Below are positions 1-9,224 of a DNA stretch of 19,260 bases, piece after piece. The stretch's first letter is position 1, and each line of letters opens with the position of its first letter. The DNA comes from CAJBLF01 sp964545415. Its GTDB lineage: Bacteria > Patescibacteriota > Gracilibacteria > Absconditabacterales > Absconditicoccaceae. The translations under genes were made by a program, and so were the position numbers. The stretch covers positions 1 to 19,260 of the forward strand of contig CAZJFP010000021.1 of the NCBI GenBank assembly GCA_964545415.1, in the 5' to 3' direction. The notes below the pieces were generated by a model. That model saw only the letters and a program-made list of their open reading frames with translations. It was not told the origin of the DNA and made no database searches.

Positions 1-40
1 AGTCATGAACTAGTTATAATGATTATTTAAATCACTTCAA

Positions 41-385
41 CTACTCTAGACCCTTTTTTAAATTTTCTCGGACGTAGTCTTGTGTATTCCACATAATCAA
101 GGCATCTTCCATGAGCATATTTTTCTGCTGCTCTACTGATTGTGTTGATTTTTCTTTCTTTTTTATTTGCGTCAACAATGTAAGATATTCTTTGTATTCC
201 TTAGGATGATATTTTTTAAGTGCTTCCGCTTCCTGTTTGATATGAGACTCGTCTGTCTGTGAAAATATGTCAAAAATATCAAGCAACTCCTTGGATACTT
301 TCAGCTCTCCTGCCATTACCTTGTCTTGGAGCATAAAGATTCACTCTTTGATGACTCATATATCTTTTTCTTTTGGCTTGGCCAT
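41..385 (-). CDS. Small charged protein of unknown function (114 aa)
   Basis: I do not recognise this protein. It is hydrophilic, rich in Lys, Glu and Gln, and probably mostly helical, with no signal peptide or membrane segment. The first ATG after a stop-free stretch in the usual sense is at 334, but in code 25 the frame continues upstream through two TGA (Gly) codons at 341-343 and 356-358 to an ATG at 383-385. That gives an N-terminus MAKPKEKDIGVIKEGIF ahead of MLQDKV, and I prefer it because the extension is charged and protein-like. The stop is TAG at 41-43. It lies 77 bases downstream of the large unknown gene on the same strand and may be co-transcribed with it and with the R15P isomerase gene. 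No Shine-Dalgarno sequence precedes the start. Confidence 0.65.
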
Positions 386-462
386 AATCACTACTATATA
401 ATAATATAAAAGCACTTAAGTATACTGATTTTTACTTTTCTGGCAAATTTTTAGAGGATATT

Positions 463-2799
463 CTATTTATCAAACTGTTTGAGCATATCTGAAGTAGCCT
501 GATCTTTTGTTAAATATGTCTCCATATCACCGACCAAAATCTCAAATGCTGAATTTCTCTTTCGTGTGCCTACGTTATTTTCTTTTTTATTCGTACCTCA
601 TGCTGCTGTGAGATAATCATCGAACATCTTCGCGTCTATGATCGAAAATCCTCATGATTGTATCTCGAAGCATTTGAAGAACGAGAGCAGATGCTTTTCT
701 GGACCCTGATCCGTGAATACGCTCGTATTCACAGGAATCACCGAAGTGTTGACCAATGACTGAATCAGAAACATCTCTTGATTCTGGTATGCAGCTGACG
801 TTTCACTGCCTTCTTCATATTTCATTACCTCTTCTATGGATTGGTTTTTCTTGGTATTCCTATATTCCAATAATTTCTTGATGTCTGTAGCGAACAAGGT
901 GAGCGTATCCGTCGATTGCATAGAATAATATCCGAGCGTCCTATAGAGATAATTGTAGAATGCATATATCTCTGGAGTACCTGTCGTGATTTCTTCCTGT
1001 GGCTTCATCACTCTACCGGTACACGCTATTATATCCTGAACGATATCATCCTGGATAACCTGTTTTTTGAGCATATCCTGACTTACCTCATACCCTATCG
1101 ATACTCACGTATTCATTCCACTATCTATCTCCGTCTTGATACTTTGAATATAGTCTGTGAATTTATCTGACTCACGTACTAATTTTTGATACTCGCCGTT
1201 TTTGGAAGCTGTCTGTGCTCAGGAGATGATTGCTGAAATACTCGATATCGTCGTCAATGGCAGTCTATTGTATTCGTTGTTTTCCCCTATATTCAGAGGA
1301 TCTGTCTCGTTGAATCATGATTTATGAAGATAGAGATGATAATAGACTTTTCCACTCAAGAGATCGCACGATAGTGTTGTCTTTTTTCCGTTTCTGACCC
1401 CTTGGATTTTTAAGATCAATTCCCCAGTATTTGCTGTGATAGCATCCTTATCTTCTAATATCTTCATTTGTTCTATTAGGCTTTCCTCTGCGCCGATATC
1501 AACATCCATGTACTGTTGTATGGATTCTATACATTGACTAACTGCAAATTCTTGGACGGCTCCGTTGGTTTTTTTGATCAGCTTTTCTTCATAGGGTATA
1601 GCAGCTTTGGGTAATATATCGAGCATTCATTGGATTTTCTGTTTCTTTTCTGATGAGATATCGCTTTTGATTTTCATATCATCATTGATATCCTCTCGAT
1701 ATGCATCTATCTCAGTATATGATCCAAATGTCTTGTTCAGCTCCGGATACCGTTTGAAAAGTTTCATATAATATGCCTTATCCTTACCTTCTTCCGGTCA
1801 TATTTCTGTGATGGAATGCTCGTCTTGCATAAAAAAATTTTTCATATCTTCATCCGCATTGATATTTCCCATCAATGAACGATAATTTTCTGTTTGACCA
1901 TATGTTTCCGTCAAATATGCGCGCGCCTGCGCATAGAGTGATTCCAAGTTAAAATATGAGAGATCGATATTAAGCAACTGACTCTGGATGACATAATCTA
2001 CGATAATACCAGTCAGTTCCTCTGACAATGTATCCTTTTGTGCATCGCTCAATTTTTTATAGGAATCCGTCTCTTTCACATTCTTGAGTATATATGATGT
2101 TCTGATATATTCCTCTGCACCTTCTGTACCATATTTTTCTATCAAATGTTTGTAGTGTCCCTGTTTTTTGCTTTCTGTAAGGAATATTTGGAATTTAGCT
2201 TCTGTAGTAGTATCATTAAATTTTCTTGTCTTCTTGTCGATCTTAAATTCATTGATTTGATATTTGGCTATGAAGGTATCTAGCCTCACCTGCATATCCA
2301 TCAGACGTGCAAGATTAGCTATCTGATCCACCGTAGCATTGTTGGCATTTATGTTCATTTTTTGTTGAATTGCAGTCTTTTTTTCATCCACTCATTTCAA
2401 TTCCTGCTCTATGAACGAAACGAGTTGAGCAGGCGATAGAAGATTGAGCATCTCTATCTGATGATCTGAAAGATTACCTACATAAGCAGCAATTTTTTCT
2501 TCAGTGAAGGCTGCTTTTATAGTTTCTATATGAGTAAATTTCTTCAACGATTCTGGATATTCATGAAGCGGTATCGTTTGATTATTCAGTATTCTGTCTC
2601 TGATACGTATATTTTGTTCAAGATTTCCTACATATTTTTCATCTTTTCCCTCCACTTTGGCCATCTTTGCCAATCGACCCCGATGATTCTTCTTGAATTT
2701 ATTCCGAGGTATGCCAAAATCACTTTGGATAAGCTGCCATAGTGCAAGTTCATTCCTGTCTACGTCATTACCATTTTTTGTTTCCACTGTATCTATCAT
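463..2799 (-). CDS. Large hydrophilic protein of unknown function (778 aa), eight in-frame UGA-Gly codons
   Basis: This is one continuous frame only if TGA is sense. It crosses in-frame TGAs near 598, 652, 1104, 1218, 1315, 1624, 1798 and 2390 and ends at TAG (463-465). Under the standard code it would look like five or more unrelated fragments. The product is hydrophilic, Lys/Glu/Asp-rich and mostly helical, with no signal peptide, no clear membrane segment and no motif I can assign. The middle (about residues 390-500) contains a more sheet-like stretch around ELILKIQGVRNGKKTT. The start ATG at 2797-2799 is the only ATG near the 5' end and lies 26 bases after the R15P isomerase stop, so the two are very likely in one operon. 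The sequence gives no direct clue to function; I expect it to be specific to this lineage. Confidence 0.8.
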
Positions 2800-2825
2800 A
2801 TGACATATAGAGAGATAGTAAATAT

Positions 2826-3767
2826 TTATTTCACCATCCGCGGATAATGTTTTTTGACTTCTTTTTTGATGTCTTTTGGTTTAATAACACCATATTCAGT
2901 GATAATTCCCGTGATTAATTTCGCAGGCATCATATCGAATGCATAGTTGATGATCTCTACTCATTTCGGAGCATCCGGCCGCAGTTCTTTACCAGATCTT
3001 TTCTCTATCGTAACGCTGTTTTCTATATCGACCTTGAGTAATGATCCAGTGATATACACGGGTATCTTGGAATGTCGTGCTGCTAACGCTATAGCAAAGC
3101 TGCCGATCTTGTTGTAGACATCCCCGTTGAGCTTGATCGCATCAGATCCTATAAATACCATATCGATATGTGTATCTGAATCGTACAAATTATCCACGAA
3201 AAACGGAGCGGCTCCGTCGACCACCATCGTATCAGGTATGCCTGCTTTCACCAAATCCAAAGAAGTTTCTCTTCACTGAAAGAGCGGCCTGGTCTCAGTA
3301 TTGAATACCTGTATCTTCTTACCTTGCTTATGCGCTTCCTTGAGGATATTAATTGCTCCGCTGCTATGGCAATGCGTCATGATAGTCATTCATTTTTTGA
3401 TAAGCTTCGCACCGATCAATGGTCTAATTGCCTCTTCTGTTTCTATGTCCTGCACATACGCTTTGCATACTTTGAACAATCCTTCCTGGATTCCTTTGAG
3501 ATCGACTTTCTTGGCTATCGATGCCTTATACTGAGCTAAGCATGCCTTGAGACCATTGAATAGCATCGGCTCTGTATCTCTGGATTTTTTGATGAGCACG
3601 ATCGCTTGTTTGAGGAAGGTATCGAATTCTTTCAAATCCTTGAATTTTTGTCTTTTGATTTCTTTACCGAGAATATCTATCCCGGATTTGGCAATCTTGG
3701 TTGCTCATTGGATTTTGATGCTCTTGATATCATCAACAACAGTTTTGATAGGAGTGAGATTCATCAT
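2826..3767 (-). CDS. Ribose-1,5-bisphosphate isomerase, eIF2B-alpha/beta/delta-like family
   Basis: The 313-residue product matches the archaeal-type R15P isomerase branch of the eIF2B/MtnA superfamily. That enzyme converts ribose 1,5-bisphosphate to ribulose 1,5-bisphosphate between AMP phosphorylase and RuBisCO. Visible signatures are MTHCHSSGAI with Cys133, TETRPLFQGRE (Gly from TGA), and the GSDA motif (Asp209) followed by LNGDVYNKIGSFAIAL; Cys and Asp at these places are the catalytic pair of the family. The length is close to the usual 320 or so. Four TGA codons fall at KIQGATK, KKGMTI, FQGRE and APKGVE. The start is the first of two adjacent ATGs (3765-3767); stop TAA. It probably heads an operon with the large unknown gene. 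MtnA or a regulatory eIF2B-like protein is less likely given the length and motifs. RuBisCO and AMP phosphorylase are not in this window. Confidence 0.85.
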
Positions 3768-3775
3768 GATACATT

Positions 3776-3902
<127 letters not shown>

Positions 3903-3906
3903 AGTT

Positions 3907-4191
3907 TTAAATAGTCTTATTATACAGTGCCATGAAGAATGTTTCGTAAAGATGATATTCCTCAGGATGGAAGTCTATCACAATAGGATCATCATCATCG
4001 ATAATAAACACTTTGACTCTCTTATGAGTCACATACACTTCCGTAATGATATATTTCACCTGTGATTCAAATAATACGAGACACGTGCTCTTGAGGTCAT
4101 TTGCCTTTCCATCACTAAAACACACTTGAACACATTCCTTGGCTGGATTCTTGACATCCACCACCCTGAACAAATCGAAATCTAATGCCAT
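3907..4191 (-). CDS. Small acidic protein of unknown function (94 aa)
   Basis: I do not recognise this protein. It starts MALDFDLFRVVDVK and ends with LYNKTI before TAA. It is mostly beta-like, with alternating hydrophobic residues (VKYIITEVYVTHKRVKVFII) and an acidic patch DDDD near residue 67. It has no membrane segment and no TGA codon. The start is fixed by an in-frame TAA only four codons upstream of the ATG. It lies between a palindromic element and the 262-residue unknown gene, all on the same strand. The sequence shows no link to either neighbour beyond orientation. Confidence 0.6.
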   Translation of the reverse strand: MALDFDLFRVVDVKNPAKECVQVCFSDGKANDLKSTCLVLFESQVKYIITEVYVTHKRVKVFIIDDDDPIVIDFHPEEYHLYETFFMALYNKTI

Positions 4192-4243
4192 TACTGCGAA
4201 TTAAGAATTAAAAATTAAGGATTAAGAACTATGTCTTATCTGA

Positions 4244-5032
4244 TTATATAAATAGCCCTTTATGCCGGTTAAATTTTTGAAGTATTTCATATAGCATCTG
4301 TATATCCCCGCCACTCAAATTCTGAACATACGCATGTAATTTCAGATATTCTTCATTATTTTGATTGAATTTTAGATCGGTTTCATATCGAAATTTCAAC
4401 TCCTCAAATGTCTTTTCCCTTAATTGATCTATTTTTTTTGCCATCTTCTCTTGTACATTATTTCTTTGGCTTGTCCTATCATAAAACACCTTTCTTATAC
4501 TTGCATTATACAAAGCATTTCTCGCTTCATCATATGAAGGAATCTTATTGTATTTCCCGTATTCTATGGGATGCTTTTTGTCAGTGATATATACCTGTCA
4601 TCCTATAGGCGAATAAAAACTTACATACTCATCAAGAAAATTTCTATCGATATCAGTATCATCATGATGATTTGCCTTTACCACGTATAAACTCAATGGT
4701 CCATATAAAAATCCAACAGTATCGGATTGCTTGTCAGTAAACATTTCAGGAGTGAATGTCCCCATTCCCACACGAATCAACACCTCTTTTCATTGATATC
4801 TTATTATAGTATAGACCATATCTTTCCCTGTATCATTATCTTCACTATCCATATCATAATACCATTGCACCAATCTTTTAAATTCTTTGATATCATTCTC
4901 CATCTTCTCTTTTGCTTCCTCAGTTTCTCTTACTTTGAGAGTTTGTTTGAAATTATGGAAAATATTATCCTGTGTATTGGATCTTGGATGTTTTTTCTGA
5001 TGTTCTTGATCATGATCAAGATGCTCGTACAT
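4244..5032 (-). CDS. Charged protein of unknown function (262 aa)
   Basis: A single frame runs from ATG 5030-5032 to TAA 4244-4246 through two TGA codons, at 4787-4789 (YQGKEV) and just below 4600 (PIGGQVY); both read as Gly. The N-terminal 80 residues are very rich in His, Gln, Lys and Glu. The middle (GMGTFTPEMF to YVSFYSPIGG) looks globular and partly beta. The C-terminal third is helical with strong charge (residues about 180-230). There is no signal peptide, membrane segment or familiar motif. It begins about 60 bases after the terminator of the GyrI-like gene, so it probably has its own promoter; a TATACT hexamer lies at 5069-5074. Function unknown. Confidence 0.65.
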
Positions 5033-5094
5033 AGCAAGGAGTAAAGATAAATTTTCATTACTGCTCTAAGTATACCCGCCGGCCCACAAAAATA

Positions 5095-5123
5095 CCAAAA
5101 AAGACGCTGATTAGGCGTCTTTT
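5095..5123 (-). terminator. Rho-independent terminator after the GyrI-like gene
   Basis: Read on the minus strand, a perfect 9-bp stem AAAAGACGC/GCGTCTTTT closes a 7-base loop and runs straight into a T tract. It lies 27 bases after the TAA of the 186-residue GyrI-like gene and separates it from the unknown gene downstream. Confidence 0.85.
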
Positions 5124-5149
5124 GACTGTACAATTTATGAAATTATGAT

Positions 5150-5710
5150 TTACTTGGTTATTTCTATGACATAATAGATCTTTTTGGCTACCATATCGTA
5201 CAACTCCATCACCGGAACTTCACTACTATACCCTTTTGCTATCATATATTTTTTCAATGCTGGATAGACTTTGATCACTCCTGCCATGTATGAGACAGAG
5301 TTTTTGATAGGAAATTCTGCTACCATACTCATTTTTCCTCCTATATTTTTGATCTTGAGTTCTGCACTTTGAGGAACTTTGGTGATTTCATTACCTACAA
5401 CAATAGCCCCTACATCGCTTCTGAGATTTTCTCAGGATATCACTGTGGGATCGTCATAATAGATTCCGACACCAGTCGCAGACAAGATACCTGCTCCTGA
5501 CAATGCTAGATACACTTTATCCATAGATGGTCAAACCTTGCTATAATCACCTACGAATTCCGTATACGCTATCGTATATGGTCCCATCATCTGTTCTTTG
5601 ACCTCGACCTTATTAAATCCACCGAGATATCGTCGATTGATGAGTGCCAAAACAACAAGAACACCGACCAATATGGCGAGATTTTTGAAGAAGGATTTGA
5701 GAAATTTCAT
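5150..5710 (-). CDS. Membrane-anchored GyrI-like/SOUL-type small-molecule-binding domain protein (186 aa)
   Basis: Residues about 9-26 (KNLAILVGVLVVLALI) form one N-terminal membrane helix or uncleaved signal anchor. The remainder resembles the GyrI-like effector-binding fold: GPYTIAYTEFVGDYSKVG, then GVGIYYDDPTVISG, then ENLRSDVGAIV. The YYDDP and LRSDVG segments are characteristic of stand-alone GyrI-like proteins. Family members bind small ligands or act as hydrolases on small electrophiles; which applies here cannot be told. Two TGA codons encode Gly in KVGPS and ISGEN. The start ATG at 5708-5710 precedes a natural anchor sequence; stop TAA. A strong terminator follows at 5095-5123. It lies downstream of pnp on the same strand, separated by an inverted repeat. 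Confidence 0.75.
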
Positions 5711-5740
5711 GAAAATAAATTAAAAGATTAAAAGATTTAG

Positions 5741-5792
5741 AAGATTAAAAGATTCGTGACTAGTTTACCAATGAGCAAAATCTTTTAATCTT
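5741..5792. repeat. Inverted repeat with perfect 14-bp arms between pnp and the GyrI-like gene
   Basis: AAGATTAAAAGATT at 5741-5754 is exactly complementary to AATCTTTTAATCTT at 5779-5792, with a 24-base loop. Further AAAGATT units flank it from 5721. It begins 23 bases after the pnp stop, so it could protect the pnp 3' end or act as a weak terminator, but it has no clean T tract. Confidence 0.7.
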
Positions 5793-5814
5793 AATAATTT
5801 TCATAATGTTTTAA

Positions 5815-7947
5815 TTATATCTTAATGACTGCTATCTTACCGTCATTATCGATACCTTTGATCTTTACTCTGATAGTCTGGAAGAGTTTGAAATGGTTCG
5901 TTAATGGGAGATCATATCTTTGTCCGAGATTGGAAATATGACAGAGTCCGTTTTTCCCTTTTGGAAGTGCTACGAACAATCCATAGTCCTCTATTCTCTT
6001 GATCTTTGCATCGAATTCTTGACCTACTTCCAGATCGGAAGCTATTTCTAAGATAATCGCTTCGACTTTTGCAATAACCTCTGCATCCGGATGTGTCAGA
6101 TAACATGTTCCGTCATCTTCGAAATCGATCTTGATATGATTATTATTGTCGATGATATCATTGATTACTTCACCACCTTTTCCGATAACTTCTCTTACCT
6201 TATCTGGTTTGATGTGAATGATTTTGATCTTAGGAGCATATTTGCCTACCTCTTTTCTTGGTTCAGGAATAGTCTTGAGCATTACCTCCATGATCTCTTG
6301 ATATCCTTCGAATGCTCTGTCGATAGTTTCATGAACGATATCCATCGTGAGTCCTTTTAATTTTGTATCCAATTGGATAGCTGTCATTCCGTCTTTGGTT
6401 CCTGCAACTTTGAAATCCATATCTCCGGTGAAATCTTCTGTCGCCATAAGGTCGTTCAAGACGATATGTTTCGTGATATTATCTTTGTCATCATGATCGG
6501 TCATCAATCCCATAGCGATACCTGCTACTGGCTTCTTGATAGGTACTCCTGCTGCCATCAAAGACAATGTTGAACCGCAAACGGATCCCATAGAGGTTGA
6601 TCCTCCAGAACCCAAACATTCAGAGACTGCTCTGATGGTGTATGGGAATTCTTCCATAGATGGAAGGACTTTTTCCAATGCTTTTTCTGCCAATCTTCCG
6701 TGTCCAATTTCTCTTCTTCCTGTTCCTCTGGTTCCTTTCGCTTCACCGACGCTGAACGGAGGGAAATTGTAGTGATGGAAATATCTCTGATGAACGCCAT
6801 CGTTTTCCATGTCGTCGAGAATCAGATATTCTTTTGGTCATCCCAAAGTAACGGTGGTCAATACCTGAGTATCTCCTCTCCGGAACAATCCGCTTCCATG
6901 TACTCTTGGTAACGTATCCACTTCACAGTAGATAGGTCTGATATCTTTTTGATCTCTATCGTCGATCCTTTTTCCCGTATCTAAGGTGCGATTGCGCAAG
7001 AAATATTTGATGACATTGAATACTGCCATTTTCACTTTGGTTTCGGTGAAATCTGTCTGCTCCGCATCAGCGATCTTGTCTTTGCAAAGTTCCAAGACTT
7101 CTTTTTCGTATTGTGCAGATAAAGTATTGAACGGCACTTTGGTATTGCCTGCCAATGCATCCAATTTGTCCTGAGTAAGGATATGAGAGACATACGCGAT
7201 AAGTTCTTCAGAAGGTTTATTGTAGGTGATCTCTTGCATTGTTGGATTGATCGTTTTAAGGAATTCTGTCTGAAAATCACATGATGCGTCGATCGCTTTC
7301 TGTCCGACGACGAATGCTTCTTTCAAAAGATCCTTAGGAACCTCATTTCCTTCCGCTTCGATCATATTGATAGACCCTTTCTTTCCTGCAACTAACAATA
7401 AAAAGAAACTTTTTTCTGATTCTGCTTTGGTCGGATTGATGACGAATTGTCCGTCGATATATCCTATCATCGCTGCGCCTACGGGCCCGTCAAATGGGAT
7501 TCCTGCAGCCATGATAGACATGGATGATCCCACGATAGTCGAAACTCATAAATCCATAGTATGATCGATTGCCAATGGGGTGATCGTGATAACAACGTCA
7601 TTGATCATACCCTTAGGGAACATAGGTCTGAGTGCTCTATCGGTAAGTCTGCAGTACAAAATGTTTTGATCGGAAGGTCTGCCTTCTCTTCTCCTATACG
7701 CTGCTCCTCCGAGTCTTCCTGCTGCAGAATAGCTTTCTCTGAAGTCAATCATAAGCGGTAAAAAATCAGAATCCGATCTTGGATTCTTTTCCATGACCGT
7801 TGAACACAATAATGCGTTGTCTTGGAAGGTGATTTCGAGTGAACAGTCTGCTTGGACTGCTAATTTTCCTGTCTCAAACGAGAGTTTCTTGCCTTCTCGG
7901 TCGAAGGATTGCGTGTGGAGTACAAACTCCTTTTTCTTGATAGCCAT
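5815..7947 (-). CDS. pnp: Polyribonucleotide nucleotidyltransferase (PNPase)
   Basis: The 710-residue PNPase is a 3'-5' phosphorolytic exoribonuclease acting in RNA decay. Domains in order: first RNase PH core (RESYSAAGRLGGAAYRRREGRPSD; DRALRPMFPKG; GIPFDGPVGAAMIGY), the all-helical linker, second RNase PH core (HYNFPPFSVGEAKGTRGTGRREIGHG; ECLGSGGSTSMGSVCG; TDHDDKDNITKHIVL; DMDFKVAGTKDGMTAIQLD), the KH domain (HIKPDKVREVIGKGGEVI) and the C-terminal S1 domain (GQEFDAKIKRIEDYGLFVALPKGKNG, then HISNLG). The length is normal. Only two TGA codons occur, at about 7546 (MDLGVS) and 6838 (TLGGPKE), both at Gly positions. Start ATG 7945-7947, stop TAA. rpsO, the usual neighbour, is absent. A promoter at 8152-8179 implies a leader of about 195 bases. 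Confidence 0.97.
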
Positions 7948-7995
7948 AAAAAAAAATAATGAGGGTAAAAAAGTCGAAAGAAAATATGTACAATT

Positions 7996-8122
7996 AGACA
8001 GATTAAAAAGACTAATGAACTTTATAAATGATGGAAAGATGGAAGATGGAAAATGGAACAGTAATCTTTCAATTTTTCAATCTTTCAATCTTGAATTGTC
8101 CTTAAGTCGTTTTAATCTGTCT
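7996..8122. repeat. Nested inverted repeat in the pnp leader
   Basis: Outer arms AGACAGATTAAAAAGACT (7996-8013) and AGTCGTTTTAATCTGTCT (8105-8122) pair almost perfectly. Inside, GATGGAAAGATGGAAGATGG-type repeats (8031-8057) face TTTCAATTTTTCAATC-type repeats (8066-8092). Both lie between the predicted pnp promoter and the pnp start, so the transcript could fold into a long stem. Confidence 0.7.
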
Positions 8123-8151
8123 TTCTAATTCTCAGATTTCTTTCAGCTGAA

Positions 8152-8179
8152 AATATAGTAATTCCGAAGCAAATTGCAA
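8152..8179 (-). promoter_or_regulatory. Sigma70-like promoter for pnp
   Basis: On the minus strand TTGCAA (8174-8179) and TATATT (8152-8157) are spaced by 16 bases. It lies just downstream of the terminator of the membrane protein gene and points to pnp, leaving a long structured leader. Confidence 0.6.
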
Positions 8180-8192
8180 AAGATTCGATAAC

Positions 8193-8220
8193 AAAAATCA
8201 GCCCGTGATACCGGACTGAT
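8193..8220 (-). terminator. Rho-independent terminator after the small membrane protein gene
   Basis: On the minus strand a 9-bp stem (ATCAGTCCG with CGGGCTGAT, one G-T pair) is followed by five T residues. It lies 20 bases past the TAA of the 147-residue membrane protein and insulates pnp from it. Confidence 0.85.
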
Positions 8221-8240
8221 CTTATACATATGGTTTCTTA

Positions 8241-8684
8241 TTATTCTATGATTGATACGATTCCATATGAAATAATTATCATCAATAAGATAACTCGGAC
8301 AATCCATATTTTTGCAGATTCTCTACTTCTATCATGACTAGCATTTATTGTCAAAATAAAGCTTGTTGTCATCATAATAGCTATACCAGCCAGCAAGACA
8401 ATTGTCTTGTAAGATGCATGTGTCCAAAAATAATGAATACCTTCATACATATTGAAGAATACAATCCAGAATCCAACAAAATGCATTCCATTGAAGAGAA
8501 GCATAACCTCATCATCATCTCCTTTTTCCCGCTCTGCTACTGGCAACTGTGCTATAGCAAACGAGAATGAAAGTACTAGCATAGGGACAAATATACTAGA
8601 GTACAATAACGATAAGAAGAATGCTACAAGCGCAACAAACACAGCAGCAATGCTTTCTTTCCCTTGGTTTTTAGCAATTTTCAT
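8241..8684 (-). CDS. Small multi-pass membrane protein of unknown function (147 aa)
   Basis: The protein has four or five hydrophobic helices: about residues 12-30, 31-47, 60-80, 92-113 and 124-146. A short acidic cytoplasmic or external loop (EREKGDDDE) lies between the second and third. I recognise no family motif. It contains no TGA codon. The start ATG at 8682-8684 gives MKIAKNQGKE, a positively charged N-terminus before the first helix, consistent with the positive-inside rule. It is a single-gene unit, with a strong promoter at 8727-8754 and a hairpin terminator at 8193-8220. The role is unknown. Confidence 0.8.
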   Translation of the reverse strand: MKIAKNQGKESIAAVFVALVAFFLSLLYSSIFVPMLVLSFSFAIAQLPVAEREKGDDDEVMLLFNGMHFVGFWIVFFNMYEGIHYFWTHASYKTIVLLAGIAIMMTTSFILTINASHDRSRESAKIWIVRVILLMIIISYGIVSIIE

Positions 8685-8726
8685 GGCTTTATGTTTTTTT
8701 TGTTTTGTTGTTTTTTTATCACTTAT

Positions 8727-8754
8727 TTTATATATATTTTCTATTAAATGTCAA
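8727..8754 (-). promoter_or_regulatory. Strong sigma70-like promoter for the small membrane protein
   Basis: On the minus strand a consensus TTGACA (8749-8754) and TATAAA (8727-8732) are spaced by 16 bases, about 42 bases before the ATG. The first 12 bases, TTGACATTTAAT, are the same as in the promoter at 17658. Confidence 0.75.
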
Positions 8755-8875
8755 GTATATTTTATAAAAAAAATATCCAGGTGCTTTCCTTCCCAGATAC
8801 TAGATACGACCTAATAATAGCTCTTCCCCTGTTCTATCGTTCCTTTCCGGCGGCCTCATTCCCGGACCCTTCCAG

Positions 8876-8948
8876 CGTCATTCCCGACCTGATCGGGAAT
8901 CCAATTGGCTGTATAGCAATATGGATTCCCGCTTTCGCGGGAATGACG
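8876..8948. repeat. Paired REP/BIME-like GC-rich palindromes
   Basis: Two opposed palindromic units: one at 8876-8902 (core ATTCCC, nine bases, GGGAAT) and one at 8923-8948 (core ATTCCC, GCTTTCGC, GGGAAT). Each forms its own hairpin, and the outer CGTCATTCCCG and CGGGAATGACG also pair with each other. The type is widespread in bacterial intergenic DNA; the ATTCCC-N8-GGGAAT form resembles Neisseria dRS3. The base composition is far more GC-rich than the surroundings. Confidence 0.8.
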
Positions 8949-8994
8949 TAGTGTAGAGGGGAATGACGTAGTGTAGAGGGGAATGACGTAGTGT
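8941..8994. repeat. 20-bp tandem repeat, about 2.7 copies
   Basis: GAATGACGTAGTGTAGAGGG occurs at 8941-8960 and 8961-8980, with a partial third copy at 8981-8994. The unit starts with the tail of the palindrome just before it, so it appears to have grown from that REP end. Confidence 0.85.
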
Positions 8995-9001
8995 GGTGAA
9001 A

Positions 9002-9073
9002 AATGAGGCCGAGACGGTGGAAATAATTTCTTAACGCCGGAATGAGGCCGAGACGGTGGAAATAATTTCTTAA
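9002..9073. repeat. 39-bp tandem repeat, two copies
   Basis: A 33-base block starting AATGAGGCCGAGACGGTGG is present identically at 9002-9034 and 9041-9073, separated by ACGCCGG-like spacer sequence (period 39). The whole 8685-9224 stretch holds no plausible gene: only the promoter of the membrane protein, these repeats and the assembly gap. Confidence 0.85.
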
Positions 9074-9131
9074 TGCAGAGGTTGTTAAAAAAAGAAAAAA
9101 TAAATTTCTAGAAAAATTCTATATCCCCAAA

Positions 9132-9141
9132 NNNNNNNNNN
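9132..9141. other. Assembly gap (10 N)
   Basis: Ten N bases mark a scaffold join of unknown true size inside the repeat cluster. The 42 bases directly after the gap (9142-9183) are identical to 8908-8949, so the join lies between direct repeats and sequence may be missing or collapsed here. Confidence 0.98.
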
Positions 9142-9213
9142 GCTGTATAGCAATATGGATTCCCGCTTTCGCGGGAATGACGTGACCATGGAGAACGGGA
9201 ATGACGTGACCAG
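9142..9213. repeat. Second copy of REP-like palindrome plus short tandem
   Basis: Positions 9142-9183 repeat 8908-8949 exactly, including the GCTTTCGC-loop palindrome. It is followed by a different short tandem in which GGGAATGACGTGACCA occurs twice, about 24 bases apart. It ends 12 bases before the rlmH stop codon. Confidence 0.85.
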
Positions 9214-9224
9214 GAATTGAAAAA

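Noticed and set aside
4930..5133. Minus-strand 67-residue hydrophobic frame overlapping the start of the 262-aa gene
   Set aside because: It overlaps a terminator and the better-supported gene in another frame, and shows no family likeness.
5815..7947. pnp, obg, cca, miaA and others read as frameshifted or nonsense pseudogenes
   Set aside because: Every interruption is an in-frame TGA with the same frame continuing and family conservation unbroken across it; TAA and TAG never interrupt.
8748..8951. Plus-strand open frame over the REP cluster
   Set aside because: It runs through promoter and palindromic repeat DNA and gives a composition unlike a real protein.
8876..9213. Insertion sequence or integron
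   Set aside because: There is no transposase or integrase frame; the block is made only of REP-like palindromes and tandems.
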